Assembly: GCA_002427015.1 (NCBI GenBank)
Contig: DIPE01000035.1
Span: forward strand, 24,754 to 53,063
Length of the DNA stretch: 28,310 nt
Source of the DNA: Firmicutes bacterium UBA5496
GTDB lineage: Bacteria; Bacillota; Proteinivoracia; UBA4975
Direction: 5' to 3'
Shown here: one piece after another, positions 1 to 6,907 of the stretch
Position numbering within the stretch: position 1 is the first letter of the stretch
Layout of the letters: each line of letters opens with the position of its first letter
The notes under the pieces: generated by a model
The model's database searches: none
Told to the model about the DNA's origin: nothing
What the model saw: the letters and a program-made list of their open reading frames with translations, nothing else
Position numbers and translations under genes: made by a program

Positions 1-340
1 CCAGGACTTTCTCCCCGGGCAGCAGCAGCAAGTGGGGAGGCAAATCTCCCCCTTGGCTGACCCAGCTGTCAAACCGCCACTCTACCGCGCCGCTGAGGCT
101 GAGTTTTGTCACACTGCCGCCGGAATGGGGAACGTAGATGCTGCCGCTATCCACCACAGGCGAACCAGGGCTGACACCCTCCAGGTCAGCCACCCAAGAC
201 AGGCGGGGCCGATTGGGACCGGGCTGATGGGCGCAGAGACAGCGGCTGCCGTCGCCGCCATAGCTGCGCCAGAGCTCGGGGCTGTTGCATCCAGAAATAA
301 TAGTCAAAATTAAAGCCAGTATAAACAGCGACTTTTTCAA
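1..340 (-). CDS. Putative lipoprotein with PQQ-like beta-propeller repeat (partial, cut by window edge)
   Basis: I read this frame directly on the minus strand. It opens with TTG at 340, eight or so bases after a GGGGTGAT ribosome site, and stays open for 113 codons to the window edge. The N-terminus has two Lys, a hydrophobic stretch and the lipobox ISGC with Cys at about residue 18, so it is probably a lipid-anchored surface protein. Around residues 60-95 a segment reads SPVVDSGSIYVPHSGGSV followed by TKLSLSGAVEWRF. This alternation of 'value shown, then label, then Trp' is typical of PQQ-like (BamB/quinoprotein) propeller blades. Function is unknown; such proteins may bind ligands or scaffold envelope complexes. 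The C-terminal part is outside the window. Confidence 0.7.
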   Translation of the reverse strand, partial: MKKSLFILALILTIISGCNSPELWRSYGGDGSRCLCAHQPGPNRPRLSWVADLEGVSPGSPVVDSGSIYVPHSGGSVTKLSLSGAVEWRFDSWVSQGGDLPPHLLLLPGEKVL

Positions 341-400
341 GTTATCACCCCTGTATTTTAGCCCCCATGGGCTGGGGGCTTCGTCTACAGTATGCGCACA

Positions 401-427
401 GGACCCGGCAAACATACGGCCGGGTCC
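401..427. other. GC-rich hairpin between nucleoside hydrolase and lipoprotein genes
   Basis: GGACCCGGC at 401-409 pairs with GCCGGGTCC at 419-427 (9 bp, loop 9). A second, 7-bp hairpin lies at 360-380 (AGCCCCC/GGGGGCT). Neither is followed by a clear T-tract on either strand. They may attenuate or stabilise the minus-strand transcript ending at 452, but I cannot call a standard intrinsic terminator. Confidence 0.4.
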
Positions 428-451
428 CGGGCTTGTATATTCAGTTTTACT

Positions 452-1366
452 TTATTTATCAGGGGTATTAAGCCAGAGATTCATGAGGAAATCCCTGCAA
501 TCACTGTATGCGGCTTCTCTCGCCACTTTCACCTTGCCGGGACTGCCTTGGCCGCTATAGTCGGCAATGGTCTGGCCCCGGCAAAGGGAGCCCCGGGTCT
601 CGATGGTTACAGGCACTGTTTCAAAGACAAATAATTCCGGCAGGACGGCGGCAGTAAAAGCCAGGGGGTCATGGAGAGGATACTCTCCCTCCGAACGGAC
701 AATATACTCAATCATTTGAGCAGCTCCTTGGGCTGCTGCATCTCCCCCAGCCAGACTGGAGATATCTTCGGGTTCCAGCTTCATGTTCTGGGTTACGTCC
801 AGGCCCACCATGGTCAAATCCAGGCCGGAGTTGAGCACCAGCTGGGCGGCATCAGCATCCGCCCAAATATTAAACTCTGCTGTTGGCGTAACATTTCCCG
901 GAACCCTCAATGCGCCACCCATTATTATCACTGCCGCTAATTGCCGCATCTCCCGGGGATGGTGCTCCAAAGCCAGGGCCAGATTAGTCAAGGGACCTAA
1001 GGTCACCAGGGTTACCTGGCCGGGGAAAGCGGCAGCGGTCCTGGCCATAAATTCCGCGGCGTGGCAGCCGGCAATCCGGCTGCTGTCAGGCTCAAGGCGC
1101 CAGCCTCCCAGGCCGCCGGGGCCATGGATGTCTGAGGCATCCCGTAATTTTCCGTACAGGGGACCAGAGGCCCCAGGGTAGACCCGGGCGGTGCTGCCCA
1201 GAAGCGCCAAAAGGGCGCTGGCATTTGCGCTCACTGTGTCCAGGGGCAGGTTGCCTGCCACCACGCTTACCCCTAAGACCTCGGCCTCTTGGCATCGCAG
1301 GGCGGCTATCAAGGCCAGGGCATCATCAATGCCGGGGTCGGTATCCAGAATCAGCTTTTTTACCAT
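452..1366 (-). CDS. Inosine-uridine type nucleoside hydrolase
   Basis: The 304-residue product belongs to the IU-nucleoside hydrolase family (RihA/B/C-like), which splits ribonucleosides into ribose and free base using a bound Ca2+. Residues 8-15 are the signature DTDPGIDD. The middle carries VIIMGGA and AEFNIWADADAA, and HDPLAF near residue 232 supplies the last conserved His-Asp pair. The length fits the family. The frame is open much further upstream, but ATG at 1366 is chosen because the family signature begins eight residues later and GGTGAG lies upstream. The start overlaps the ribokinase stop in an ATGGTAA junction, so translation is probably coupled. Released ribose would be the substrate of the upstream ribokinase. 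Base specificity cannot be read from the sequence. Confidence 0.9.
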   Translation of the reverse strand: MVKKLILDTDPGIDDALALIAALRCQEAEVLGVSVVAGNLPLDTVSANASALLALLGSTARVYPGASGPLYGKLRDASDIHGPGGLGGWRLEPDSSRIAGCHAAEFMARTAAAFPGQVTLVTLGPLTNLALALEHHPREMRQLAAVIIMGGALRVPGNVTPTAEFNIWADADAAQLVLNSGLDLTMVGLDVTQNMKLEPEDISSLAGGDAAAQGAAQMIEYIVRSEGEYPLHDPLAFTAAVLPELFVFETVPVTIETRGSLCRGQTIADYSGQGSPGKVKVAREAAYSDCRDFLMNLWLNTPDK

Positions 1367-2283
1367 GGCAGGCTCACCGCCTGACCTAATTGAGCTAATG
1401 TGGGCAGAGAGGGCTGGGCCCCGGCTTTGGCTGCGGCAAGGGCGCCGGCGGCAGCAGCTATATCCGCGGCTATATCCGGCTGGACCCCCTGGACTAGAGC
1501 AGCGGCCAAGGCGCCATTGAAAGCATCCCCGGCAGCAGTGGCATCCACCGCCGCTACTCGGGGAGCGGCAATGCGGACCTCCCCCGCCGGGGAGCTGAAA
1601 AATGCCCCCAGCTTGCCCATAGTTACAAGCACTGTATTCGCCCCTTGCTTCCGCAGCTGGCGGGCGGCCTGGGCGGCAGTGTTCCAGCAATGGACATCAA
1701 TGCCGGTGAGGCTGGAGGCTTCAAGGGCATTGGGGGTAAGATAATCCGCCAGGGCTAACACCTCTGGCGCCAAAGCCCGCGCCGGCGCCGGGTCTAAAAT
1801 GGTAATCACCCCGGCCCCTTTGGCCAGTTTCAGGGCGGTCGTTACTGTCTGCAAAGGAATTTCCAGCTGGGCCATGAGGACCCTGGACTGGGCAATAACG
1901 TCCCCAGCCCCTTCCACTCTGCCGGGACTAAGCAAAGCGTTTGCGCCTGTGGCCACGGCGATGATATTGTCGCCCCCGGCATCTACCAAAATGCCGGCGC
2001 AGCCGCTGGCGCCGGGAACCCGGCTAACGTGGGCGCAATCAATTCCTTCCCCCTGCAATCCCCCTAAGAGGAACTGCCCCCAGAGGTCGTCACCGACACA
2101 GCCAATCATTGCTGTTGGCGCCCCTAGGCGGGCGGCAGCTACAGCCTGATTGGCTCCCTTCCCCCCGGGATGGGCGGCGAAGCTAGCGCCGCTGACAGTT
2201 TCCCCTGTTGCGGGGAGGCGGGGGAGACTAAAAACCATATCTATATTGATGCTGCCTACAACCGCGACTTTATTTTTATCCAT
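1360..2283 (-). CDS. rbsK: Ribokinase (PfkB family)
   Basis: This 307-residue cytoplasmic sugar kinase should phosphorylate D-ribose to ribose-5-phosphate with ATP. The N-terminal sugar-binding part has GSINID (10-15) and GGKGANQA (40-47). The C-terminal anion-hole/catalytic motif is DATAAGDAFNGAL, with the expected base Asp at 253, and it closely resembles the DTTAAGDTFNGAL motif I recall from E. coli RbsK. Start ATG at 2283 follows GAGGTGAT with good spacing. The gene lies 10 bases after the hydroxyacid dehydrogenase stop and overlaps the nucleoside hydrolase by 7 bases, so the three are likely one operon. A related PfkB kinase specificity (nucleoside or deoxyribose) is possible, but the neighbouring nucleoside hydrolase favours ribose. 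Confidence 0.92.
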   Translation of the reverse strand: MDKNKVAVVGSINIDMVFSLPRLPATGETVSGASFAAHPGGKGANQAVAAARLGAPTAMIGCVGDDLWGQFLLGGLQGEGIDCAHVSRVPGASGCAGILVDAGGDNIIAVATGANALLSPGRVEGAGDVIAQSRVLMAQLEIPLQTVTTALKLAKGAGVITILDPAPARALAPEVLALADYLTPNALEASSLTGIDVHCWNTAAQAARQLRKQGANTVLVTMGKLGAFFSSPAGEVRIAAPRVAAVDATAAGDAFNGALAAALVQGVQPDIAADIAAAAGALAAAKAGAQPSLPTLAQLGQAVSLPW

Positions 2284-2293
2284 TTAGATCACC

Positions 2294-3238
2294 TCAATAA
2301 CCCCGTTTGGGATCCACCAATGTGGGCATGGGCTCCCCCTGTAAAAACGCGTCCAGGTTGCGGCAAAACAAATCCGTGGCCCTGGTCATGTACTGGGGAG
2401 AGTGGGCGGCGCAATGAGGAGTGATGATGCAGTTATCCAGCTGCCACAGGGGAGAGTCCGAGGGCAGAGGTTCTGTCTCAAAAACGTCCAAACCCGCGCC
2501 GGCAATAAGCCCTTGTTTCAGGGCCGCCGCCAGCTGGCCCTGGTGGACCACTTCTCCCCGGGCAATGTTGATGAGAATGGCTGTAGTCTTCATCAGCTCC
2601 AGCTGTCTCGCCCCAATCAGGCATTTGGTCTCTGCAGTCAGGGGCAAAGCTAAAACCAGATAATCGCTTTCCCTGAGAACCATTTCCAGGCCCTCCAGGC
2701 CCACTACCCGATTTACCCCCTCCGGCGGCGGCCCCGGATTGCGTTTGACGGCAAGAACGCGCATGCCGAAGGCTGTCCCCAGGCAGGCAATTTCCCTGCC
2801 AATGCTGCCAAGACCAACAATCCCCAGGGTCTTTGCCCGGAGCTCCGTTAATTTTACCCGCTGCCACTTGCTCTGGGCCTGCTGCCTTCCGTACTGGTTG
2901 AGACCCCGGCTGAAAGCCAGCATCATGGCAAAAACATGTTCCGAGATGGGAATGCCATGAATTCCCCGGGAATTAGTGAGCAACACCCTGCCCTCTATAA
3001 CTGGGGGGAGCAAAAAACCATCGATGCCGGCGCTGAGGGTATGCACCCAGCGCAGCTTGGGGCTGTCTAAAAATACCGGTTGGAAATTGCTCCACCAGGT
3101 GATGATGATTTCCGCCTCCTTGGCCAGCTCTCCTGCCTCTTGAGGATTTTCAGCTTGCGCCACTTCCGCGGCAGGGAATCCCGACTGGATTTTGACCACA
3201 TGTTCCTGGTCCATCCGGGCGTTTATCAATATCTTCAA
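2294..3238 (-). CDS. D-isomer-specific 2-hydroxyacid dehydrogenase
   Basis: The 314-residue protein should interconvert a 2-hydroxyacid and a 2-oxoacid with NAD(P)H. It has the split catalytic domain and a Rossmann domain with GLGSIG at 142-147. The catalytic set is present: Arg227 (NIARGE), Glu256 (DVFETEPLP) and His275 (ITPHCAAHS). The start is TTG at 3238, preceded by GGGAGAG; the nearby upstream ATG runs into a stop in another frame. It is the first gene of the operon with ribokinase and nucleoside hydrolase. The substrate is unknown; glyoxylate/hydroxypyruvate reductase-like and phosphoglycerate dehydrogenase-like members have this architecture. No C-terminal ACT domain is seen, which argues against a full-length SerA. 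Confidence 0.9.
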   Translation of the reverse strand: MKILINARMDQEHVVKIQSGFPAAEVAQAENPQEAGELAKEAEIIITWWSNFQPVFLDSPKLRWVHTLSAGIDGFLLPPVIEGRVLLTNSRGIHGIPISEHVFAMMLAFSRGLNQYGRQQAQSKWQRVKLTELRAKTLGIVGLGSIGREIACLGTAFGMRVLAVKRNPGPPPEGVNRVVGLEGLEMVLRESDYLVLALPLTAETKCLIGARQLELMKTTAILINIARGEVVHQGQLAAALKQGLIAGAGLDVFETEPLPSDSPLWQLDNCIITPHCAAHSPQYMTRATDLFCRNLDAFLQGEPMPTLVDPKRGY

Positions 3239-3277
3239 AAAGATCTCTCCCTCATAAGCTTTTTGCCGTTATTAAGC

Positions 3278-3286
3278 ATTATATCA
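3278..3286 (-). promoter_or_regulatory. Extended -10 promoter for the hydroxyacid dehydrogenase operon
   Basis: The minus strand reads TGATATAAT here, a perfect TATAAT with the upstream TGN extension. It lies about 40 bases before the TTG start at 3238. No good -35 box is seen 17 bases upstream (ACCAGG), as is common for extended -10 promoters. It overlaps the last codons of the radical SAM gene, so the operon may also receive read-through. Confidence 0.5.
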
Positions 3287-4222
3287 TTATCTCGGGGTTC
3301 CCTGGTATTTTCTTCCCTGCCAGGTATCGCGCCTGGCCAACTCACCTTCGATAGCCATCAGCACTTCCCATTTGCGTATGCTCCAGGCAGGGGCAAGGAG
3401 CAAGGGGGCGGGAGCATCTCCGGTAAGCCTCTGGACCACCATTTCAGGGGGCAAAAGCTCTAAAACATCAGCCACCCAACGGGCATAGCCTGCCATGTCT
3501 GGCAGGGGAACCTGGCCCCTTTCCCACATGCTGGCCAGGGGAGTGTCCTTGATTACATTGAGCAGATGGATTTTAATCCCCTGCAGATTTAAAGCCGCCA
3601 AAGCTTTAGCCGTTGCCTGCATCATCGCCTCTGTCTCCCCGGGGAGGCCGAGAATAATATGGGCGCAGGTCCGGATTCCCCGGGCTTTCAGCTCCTCCAC
3701 GGCCTGGACAAAACAGGCATAGTCATGGCCGCGGTTAATCAGCTTAAGAGTGTCATCATGAATTGACTGCAGGCCCAGCTCCACCCACAGCCAGGTCCGG
3801 CGGTTGATTTCTGCCAGCAAGTCCAGCACTGCCGGCGGCAGGCAGTCGGGACGGGTGGAAATGGACAATCCAACCACCCCCTCCTGATTAAGGGCCTGGC
3901 GATACAGGCCTTCCAGCTGGGGGACCGGGGCCAGGGTATTGGTGTAGGCCTGGAAGTAGGCGATGTATTTCCTGACCTCCGGCCACTTTTCCCTGATTTT
4001 TGCCGCCATCTGCTGAAATTGCTGGGGTATTGCCGTCCCCGCCTCACCAGCGAAATCACCGCTGCCCCTGGAGCTGCAATAGATGCAGCCACCGGAGCCG
4101 TCAATTCTGTTAGGACAGCTAAAGCCGGCATCCAGGGCTATTTTTGCCACCTTTTCGCCGAAGACTGACTGCAATTGCCAGTTCCAGCTGTGGTAGCGCT
4201 TGCCCGACCAAAGGCGAACCAT
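3287..4222 (-). CDS. Radical SAM protein, TIGR01212 / YtqA-YhcC family
   Basis: The 311-residue protein has the atypical cluster motif of this family: Cys36, Cys46 and Cys49 in CPNRIDGSGGCIYCS, spaced C-x9-C-x2-C rather than C-x3-C-x2-C. The family is Elp3-like in the SAM domain; its exact reaction is not established to my knowledge, though RNA modification has been suggested. The GIRTCAHIILGLPGET segment is typical of the SAM barrel. GTG at 4231 would extend the frame, but it lies inside the ribosome site AGGAGGTG, so ATG at 4222 with 6-base spacing is the better start. The gene has its own sigma-A-type promoter at 4300-4328. Confidence 0.88.
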   Translation of the reverse strand: MVRLWSGKRYHSWNWQLQSVFGEKVAKIALDAGFSCPNRIDGSGGCIYCSSRGSGDFAGEAGTAIPQQFQQMAAKIREKWPEVRKYIAYFQAYTNTLAPVPQLEGLYRQALNQEGVVGLSISTRPDCLPPAVLDLLAEINRRTWLWVELGLQSIHDDTLKLINRGHDYACFVQAVEELKARGIRTCAHIILGLPGETEAMMQATAKALAALNLQGIKIHLLNVIKDTPLASMWERGQVPLPDMAGYARWVADVLELLPPEMVVQRLTGDAPAPLLLAPAWSIRKWEVLMAIEGELARRDTWQGRKYQGTPR

Positions 4223-4299
4223 GGCTTGCACCTCCTGATTAAATATGGGATAGTCTTGCTATAGGGGGAGGTAAATTTGAATAAAATTGGGTTAAACAC

Positions 4300-4328
4300 A
4301 GTATACCAGCAGGAAAACAGCGATTCAA
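4300..4328 (-). promoter_or_regulatory. Sigma-A type promoter for the radical SAM gene
   Basis: On the minus strand TTGAAT (4328-4323) is followed after exactly 17 bases by TATACT (4305-4300). Both boxes differ from consensus by only one or two bases. The predicted transcript start is about 70 bases before the ATG at 4222. Confidence 0.62.
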
Positions 4329-4353
4329 ACCGGCAGACAGGAGACGGCTTATA

Positions 4354-5013
4354 ATGGCCCGGGAAACGGATCTCTACCTGCCGGTAAAAAAATATCTGGA
4401 AGGCCAAGGCTTTTGCGTGCGCGGGGAGGTCCTGGACTGCGACCTGGCTGCAGTGAAAGATGGGGAGCTCCTCTTGGTAGAGCTGAAAATGGCTGTCAAC
4501 CTGGACCTGATTTTGCAGGGCAATGAACGCAAACGCATTTGCCCTGATGTCTACCTGGCCGTCCCTCAGCCTAAGAACATGGGCACTCCCCGCTGGCGCA
4601 AGATTCTGCGCCTGTGCCGGGCTCTGGGCCTCGGCCTGCTGGTAGTATCCGCAAAAGGATTAGTCCAGCCCCTTTGTCATCCGCTGATCCAGGCCCCACG
4701 CAAAAGCTCCAGAAACAAAGGGCTCCTCCTCAGGGAAATCCAAGGCCGCTCGGGGGATTACAACATCGGCGGCAGCCGGGGGCGTCCCCTGGTCACCGCC
4801 TACCGGGAACAAGCTTTGCAGGTGGCTAAGCACATTGGCGATGGCCGGCAGAGGCCAAAAGATATAGTCGCCGCCACCGGAATTGCAGCTGCCCCGGGAA
4901 TCTTGCAGAAGAATTATTATGGCTGGTTCCAGCGGGTGGAAAGAGGGATCTATTGCCTCAGCGCCCTAGGACAGCAAGCATTACTGGACTACGCCGATGT
5001 CCTGGGCAAGTAA
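4354..5013 (+). CDS. DUF2161-type protein with PD-(D/E)xK nuclease fold and winged-helix C-terminus
   Basis: The 219-residue protein looks like the DUF2161 (COG5482) family, annotated as putative PD-(D/E)xK phosphodiesterases. The nuclease-fold residues are visible: Glu4 in the first helix (RETDLYLPVKKYLE), Asp28 (VLDCD) and the ExK pair Glu43/Lys45 in LLVELKM, spaced as in restriction-endonuclease-like folds. The C-terminal third (about 150-219) resembles a winged helix (PKDIVAATGIA...RVERGIYCLS), suggesting DNA or RNA binding. ATG at 4354 is preceded by CAGGAGA. It is transcribed alone, divergent from the radical SAM gene. The real substrate is not known to me. Confidence 0.8.
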   Translation: MARETDLYLPVKKYLEGQGFCVRGEVLDCDLAAVKDGELLLVELKMAVNLDLILQGNERKRICPDVYLAVPQPKNMGTPRWRKILRLCRALGLGLLVVSAKGLVQPLCHPLIQAPRKSSRNKGLLLREIQGRSGDYNIGGSRGRPLVTAYREQALQVAKHIGDGRQRPKDIVAATGIAAAPGILQKNYYGWFQRVERGIYCLSALGQQALLDYADVLGK

Positions 5014-5050
5014 AAAACCAAAAAAGGTTGGCTCCTATCCGGGCCAACCT
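5012..5050 (-). terminator. Intrinsic terminator of the SPL-family gene
   Basis: Stem AGGTTGGC (5025-5032) pairs with GCCAACCT (5043-5050), loop 10. On the minus strand the hairpin is followed by TTTTTTGGTTTTTTA, a strong U-tract. It sits about 35 bases past the stop at 5085 and also separates this gene from the convergent 4354-5013 gene. Confidence 0.85.
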
Positions 5051-5084
5051 ATATTAGGGGGATAATCTTTACGAAGCTTGCTTT

Positions 5085-6074
5085 TTACACTACATAGAGA
5101 ATCGGCACATCCAGATTCTTGGCAATCTCAGTTCTCAAAAATTCTTCACCCTGCTGGCGCAAGGGAAGGCGATAGCAGTATTTTCCCCGCCCTCTCCCCG
5201 TCATCAGTTCTTGGCTAAAGAGTTCCATGCTCCCCGGAAAAGCTTCCCTGTTTATGGCTCTGTGGACAAAACTATAGGTCATGAAGATGATCTCAATGAA
5301 CAATTGCTTCTTGACCGCTTCTGACAGTTCCTGAGCCAGCTGCTCAATCAGCCTGGAATACTGAATTTTCCAGTCCTCTATCAGGACAACGGGCGCAATC
5401 AGCAAACCCACCTTATAGCCTGCGGAAGCCATTTGATTCAGGGCCTGGATTCTGTCTTTCAGCGGCGCTGTGCCAATCTCCAGCTTGTGAATGATGGACT
5501 GAGGATTGACACTCATGCGCATTATCGTCCTGCCCTTGTGCTCTAACCCTAGCAACGGGGCGACTTGAGCAAACTTAGTGGGGAAGGTGATAAATCCCCG
5601 GCTGCCGGCGGCAAACTTTTCAATTGTCCAAGCCAAGTTGCCGGTAATGGTATTTTCCAAAACCAGATCGCTGTTGCTGCCGATTTCAAAGGTTAATTCT
5701 CTTGAGGCCGCGGCGGTCTTCAGCAATTTGTTCAGCATCTCCTCACGGTTGACAAAGAGGCGCAGATAGGAGCACTTGTTATAATGGCAAACCAGGTAGC
5801 AATACAGACACATGGCGCTGCAGCCCGAGGAGGTATAAGGCACCAGATAATCCGATACTTTATGATTGGGAACATATTTATGGGTTTTCCTGATGCCGAT
5901 GATAAGGTACTTTTTCAGCAGGGGAAAAGCCCGATTAGGATTGGCGCGCAACTCATCAATTTTGTTGTGGTTTTCAATCTCTATCCAGGGAACATGGGCA
6001 TATTTTGCTGCTAGAATTTGCCCCAGAGCGTATTCCAAAGCCGCCGGCTCGTAATATATTTTCTCAGGATACAT
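5085..6074 (-). CDS. splB: Spore photoproduct lyase family radical SAM protein
   Basis: The 329-residue protein resembles spore photoproduct lyase, which uses SAM radical chemistry to repair 5-thyminyl-5,6-dihydrothymine in germinating spores. Its N-terminus (YYEPAALEYALGQIL) matches the start of B. subtilis SplB as I recall it, fixing the start at ATG 6074 (GGAGAG site) rather than the open frame to 6203. The cluster motif is Cys85-x3-Cys89-x2-Cys92 (GCSAMCLYCYL), with Tyr91 and Tyr93 as in the SplB tyrosine pair. The expected H-donor Cys (B. subtilis Cys141, in FEAACTSD) aligns to Ser133 in FEIGSNSD. Extra cysteines at 96 and 101 follow the cluster. It may be a true SPL using another donor, or a paralogue; the symbol is therefore tentative. 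Confidence 0.8.
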   Translation of the reverse strand: MYPEKIYYEPAALEYALGQILAAKYAHVPWIEIENHNKIDELRANPNRAFPLLKKYLIIGIRKTHKYVPNHKVSDYLVPYTSSGCSAMCLYCYLVCHYNKCSYLRLFVNREEMLNKLLKTAAASRELTFEIGSNSDLVLENTITGNLAWTIEKFAAGSRGFITFPTKFAQVAPLLGLEHKGRTIMRMSVNPQSIIHKLEIGTAPLKDRIQALNQMASAGYKVGLLIAPVVLIEDWKIQYSRLIEQLAQELSEAVKKQLFIEIIFMTYSFVHRAINREAFPGSMELFSQELMTGRGRGKYCYRLPLRQQGEEFLRTEIAKNLDVPILYVV

Positions 6075-6120
6075 AAACTCTCCGGCTTCTGCCCTCTGGG
6101 ACCCGTTGATTTTCCGCCAT
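6064..6120 (-). CDS. Possible 18-codon leader peptide overlapping the SPL-family start
   Basis: A short minus-strand frame starts with ATG at 6120, seven bases after a near-perfect AAAGGAGGG site, which is stronger than the site of the SPL-family gene itself. It encodes MAENQRVPEGRSRRVYVS and stops with TGA at 6066-6064, eleven bases inside the SPL-family gene, in another frame. The arrangement suggests translational coupling. In B. subtilis splB is preceded by splA, but this peptide is far too short to be SplA. It could be chance. Confidence 0.35.
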   Translation of the reverse strand: MAENQRVPEGRSRRVYVS

Positions 6121-6337
6121 CCCCAAGCCCTCCTTTTAGTATATTTTGCCCTAATTGTTGGGACTAAACCCGGCGCCTCCTGTAAGTCATACAGAATGAT
6201 CAAATGTTTCTTTATCTGTCCTGCCCCTATATTTGGCGGGGTAAACCTGTAGCACTGAACCCGGAGTAATCTAATATCCCCGTTTCTCTCCCGGGAAATC
6301 AGCAGTAAACACTACTGGAAGATTTGGAGGCTAAAAA

Positions 6338-6856
6338 ATGCACCATCCTAGTACTCGAAAGCTCGTACTAACCGCCCTGACTGTTGCTCTGGTGACTCTC
6401 GTCACAATTACTGTTCAGATTCCCAACTCCGTTGGCGGATATTTTAATCTGGGCGATTCTATGGTCTTTGCCGTAGCCCTTATTGGCGGCCCCGCAGCTG
6501 CCGCCTTGGCCGGAGGTGTCGGCTCTGCCTTGGCAGATATCCTTTCTGGATATGCTTCGTGGGCGCTACCCTCCCTTTTGGTAAAGGGAACTGAGGGGCT
6601 GGTAGCGGGTTTACTATTTCGGCGAATGCTTAAATTCGGCCACCTGCGCTTTTCGCTACGTATTATTTTAGTAATGGCCTTTGCCGGCCTGCTTATGGTA
6701 TCAGGCTATTTTTTAACCTCCAGCATTCTATATGGCTATCCTGCAGCTATTGCGGCTGTTCCCTCCGATCTGATTCAAGCCTTTATCAGTATTCCCATCG
6801 GCTTGAGCCTGGCTGCCTTGTTGCGCAGGGCGGGGATAAATCGAATTTTTGAATAG
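6338..6856 (+). CDS. ECF transporter S component
   Basis: The 172-residue, very hydrophobic protein has five to six predicted membrane helices and resembles vitamin-binding S components of energy-coupling-factor importers. Typical stretches are the N-terminal small-residue helix (LTALTVALVTLVT), FNLGDSMVFAVALIGGPAAAALAGG, and ALADILSGYASWALPSLLVKGTEGLVAG. These recall the PF07155 group, which includes proposed pyrimidine-precursor and pyridoxine transporters. No EcfA or EcfT gene lies nearby, so it would use a shared group II energising module. ATG at 6338 follows TTGGAGG. The 263-base upstream gap (6075-6337) has some local base-pairing, but I could not match a TPP, FMN, cobalamin, folate or preQ1 riboswitch, so the ligand is unassigned. 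Confidence 0.82.
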   Translation: MHHPSTRKLVLTALTVALVTLVTITVQIPNSVGGYFNLGDSMVFAVALIGGPAAAALAGGVGSALADILSGYASWALPSLLVKGTEGLVAGLLFRRMLKFGHLRFSLRIILVMAFAGLLMVSGYFLTSSILYGYPAAIAAVPSDLIQAFISIPIGLSLAALLRRAGINRIFE

Positions 6857-6858
6857 AT

Positions 6859-6890
6859 AAACCGGAGCCCTAAAGAGAGCTCCGGTTTTT
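6859..6890 (+). terminator. Intrinsic terminator of the ECF S component gene
   Basis: AAACCGGAGC (6859-6868) pairs with GCTCCGGTTT (6879-6888), loop 10, followed by the T-tract ending at 6890. It begins three bases after the stop codon and faces the convergent reductase gene ending at 6908. Confidence 0.85.
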
Positions 6891-6907
6891 ATGATCTTAG
6901 TGTGTCG

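Noticed and set aside
1367..1690. N-terminal extension of the nucleoside hydrolase frame
   Set aside because: It overlaps the ribokinase coding region, has Gly/Arg/Cys-rich nonsense composition, and the family signature starts right after ATG 1366.
6200..6337. TPP, FMN or other known vitamin riboswitch before the ECF S component
   Set aside because: None of the conserved cores of those riboswitches could be found by eye.
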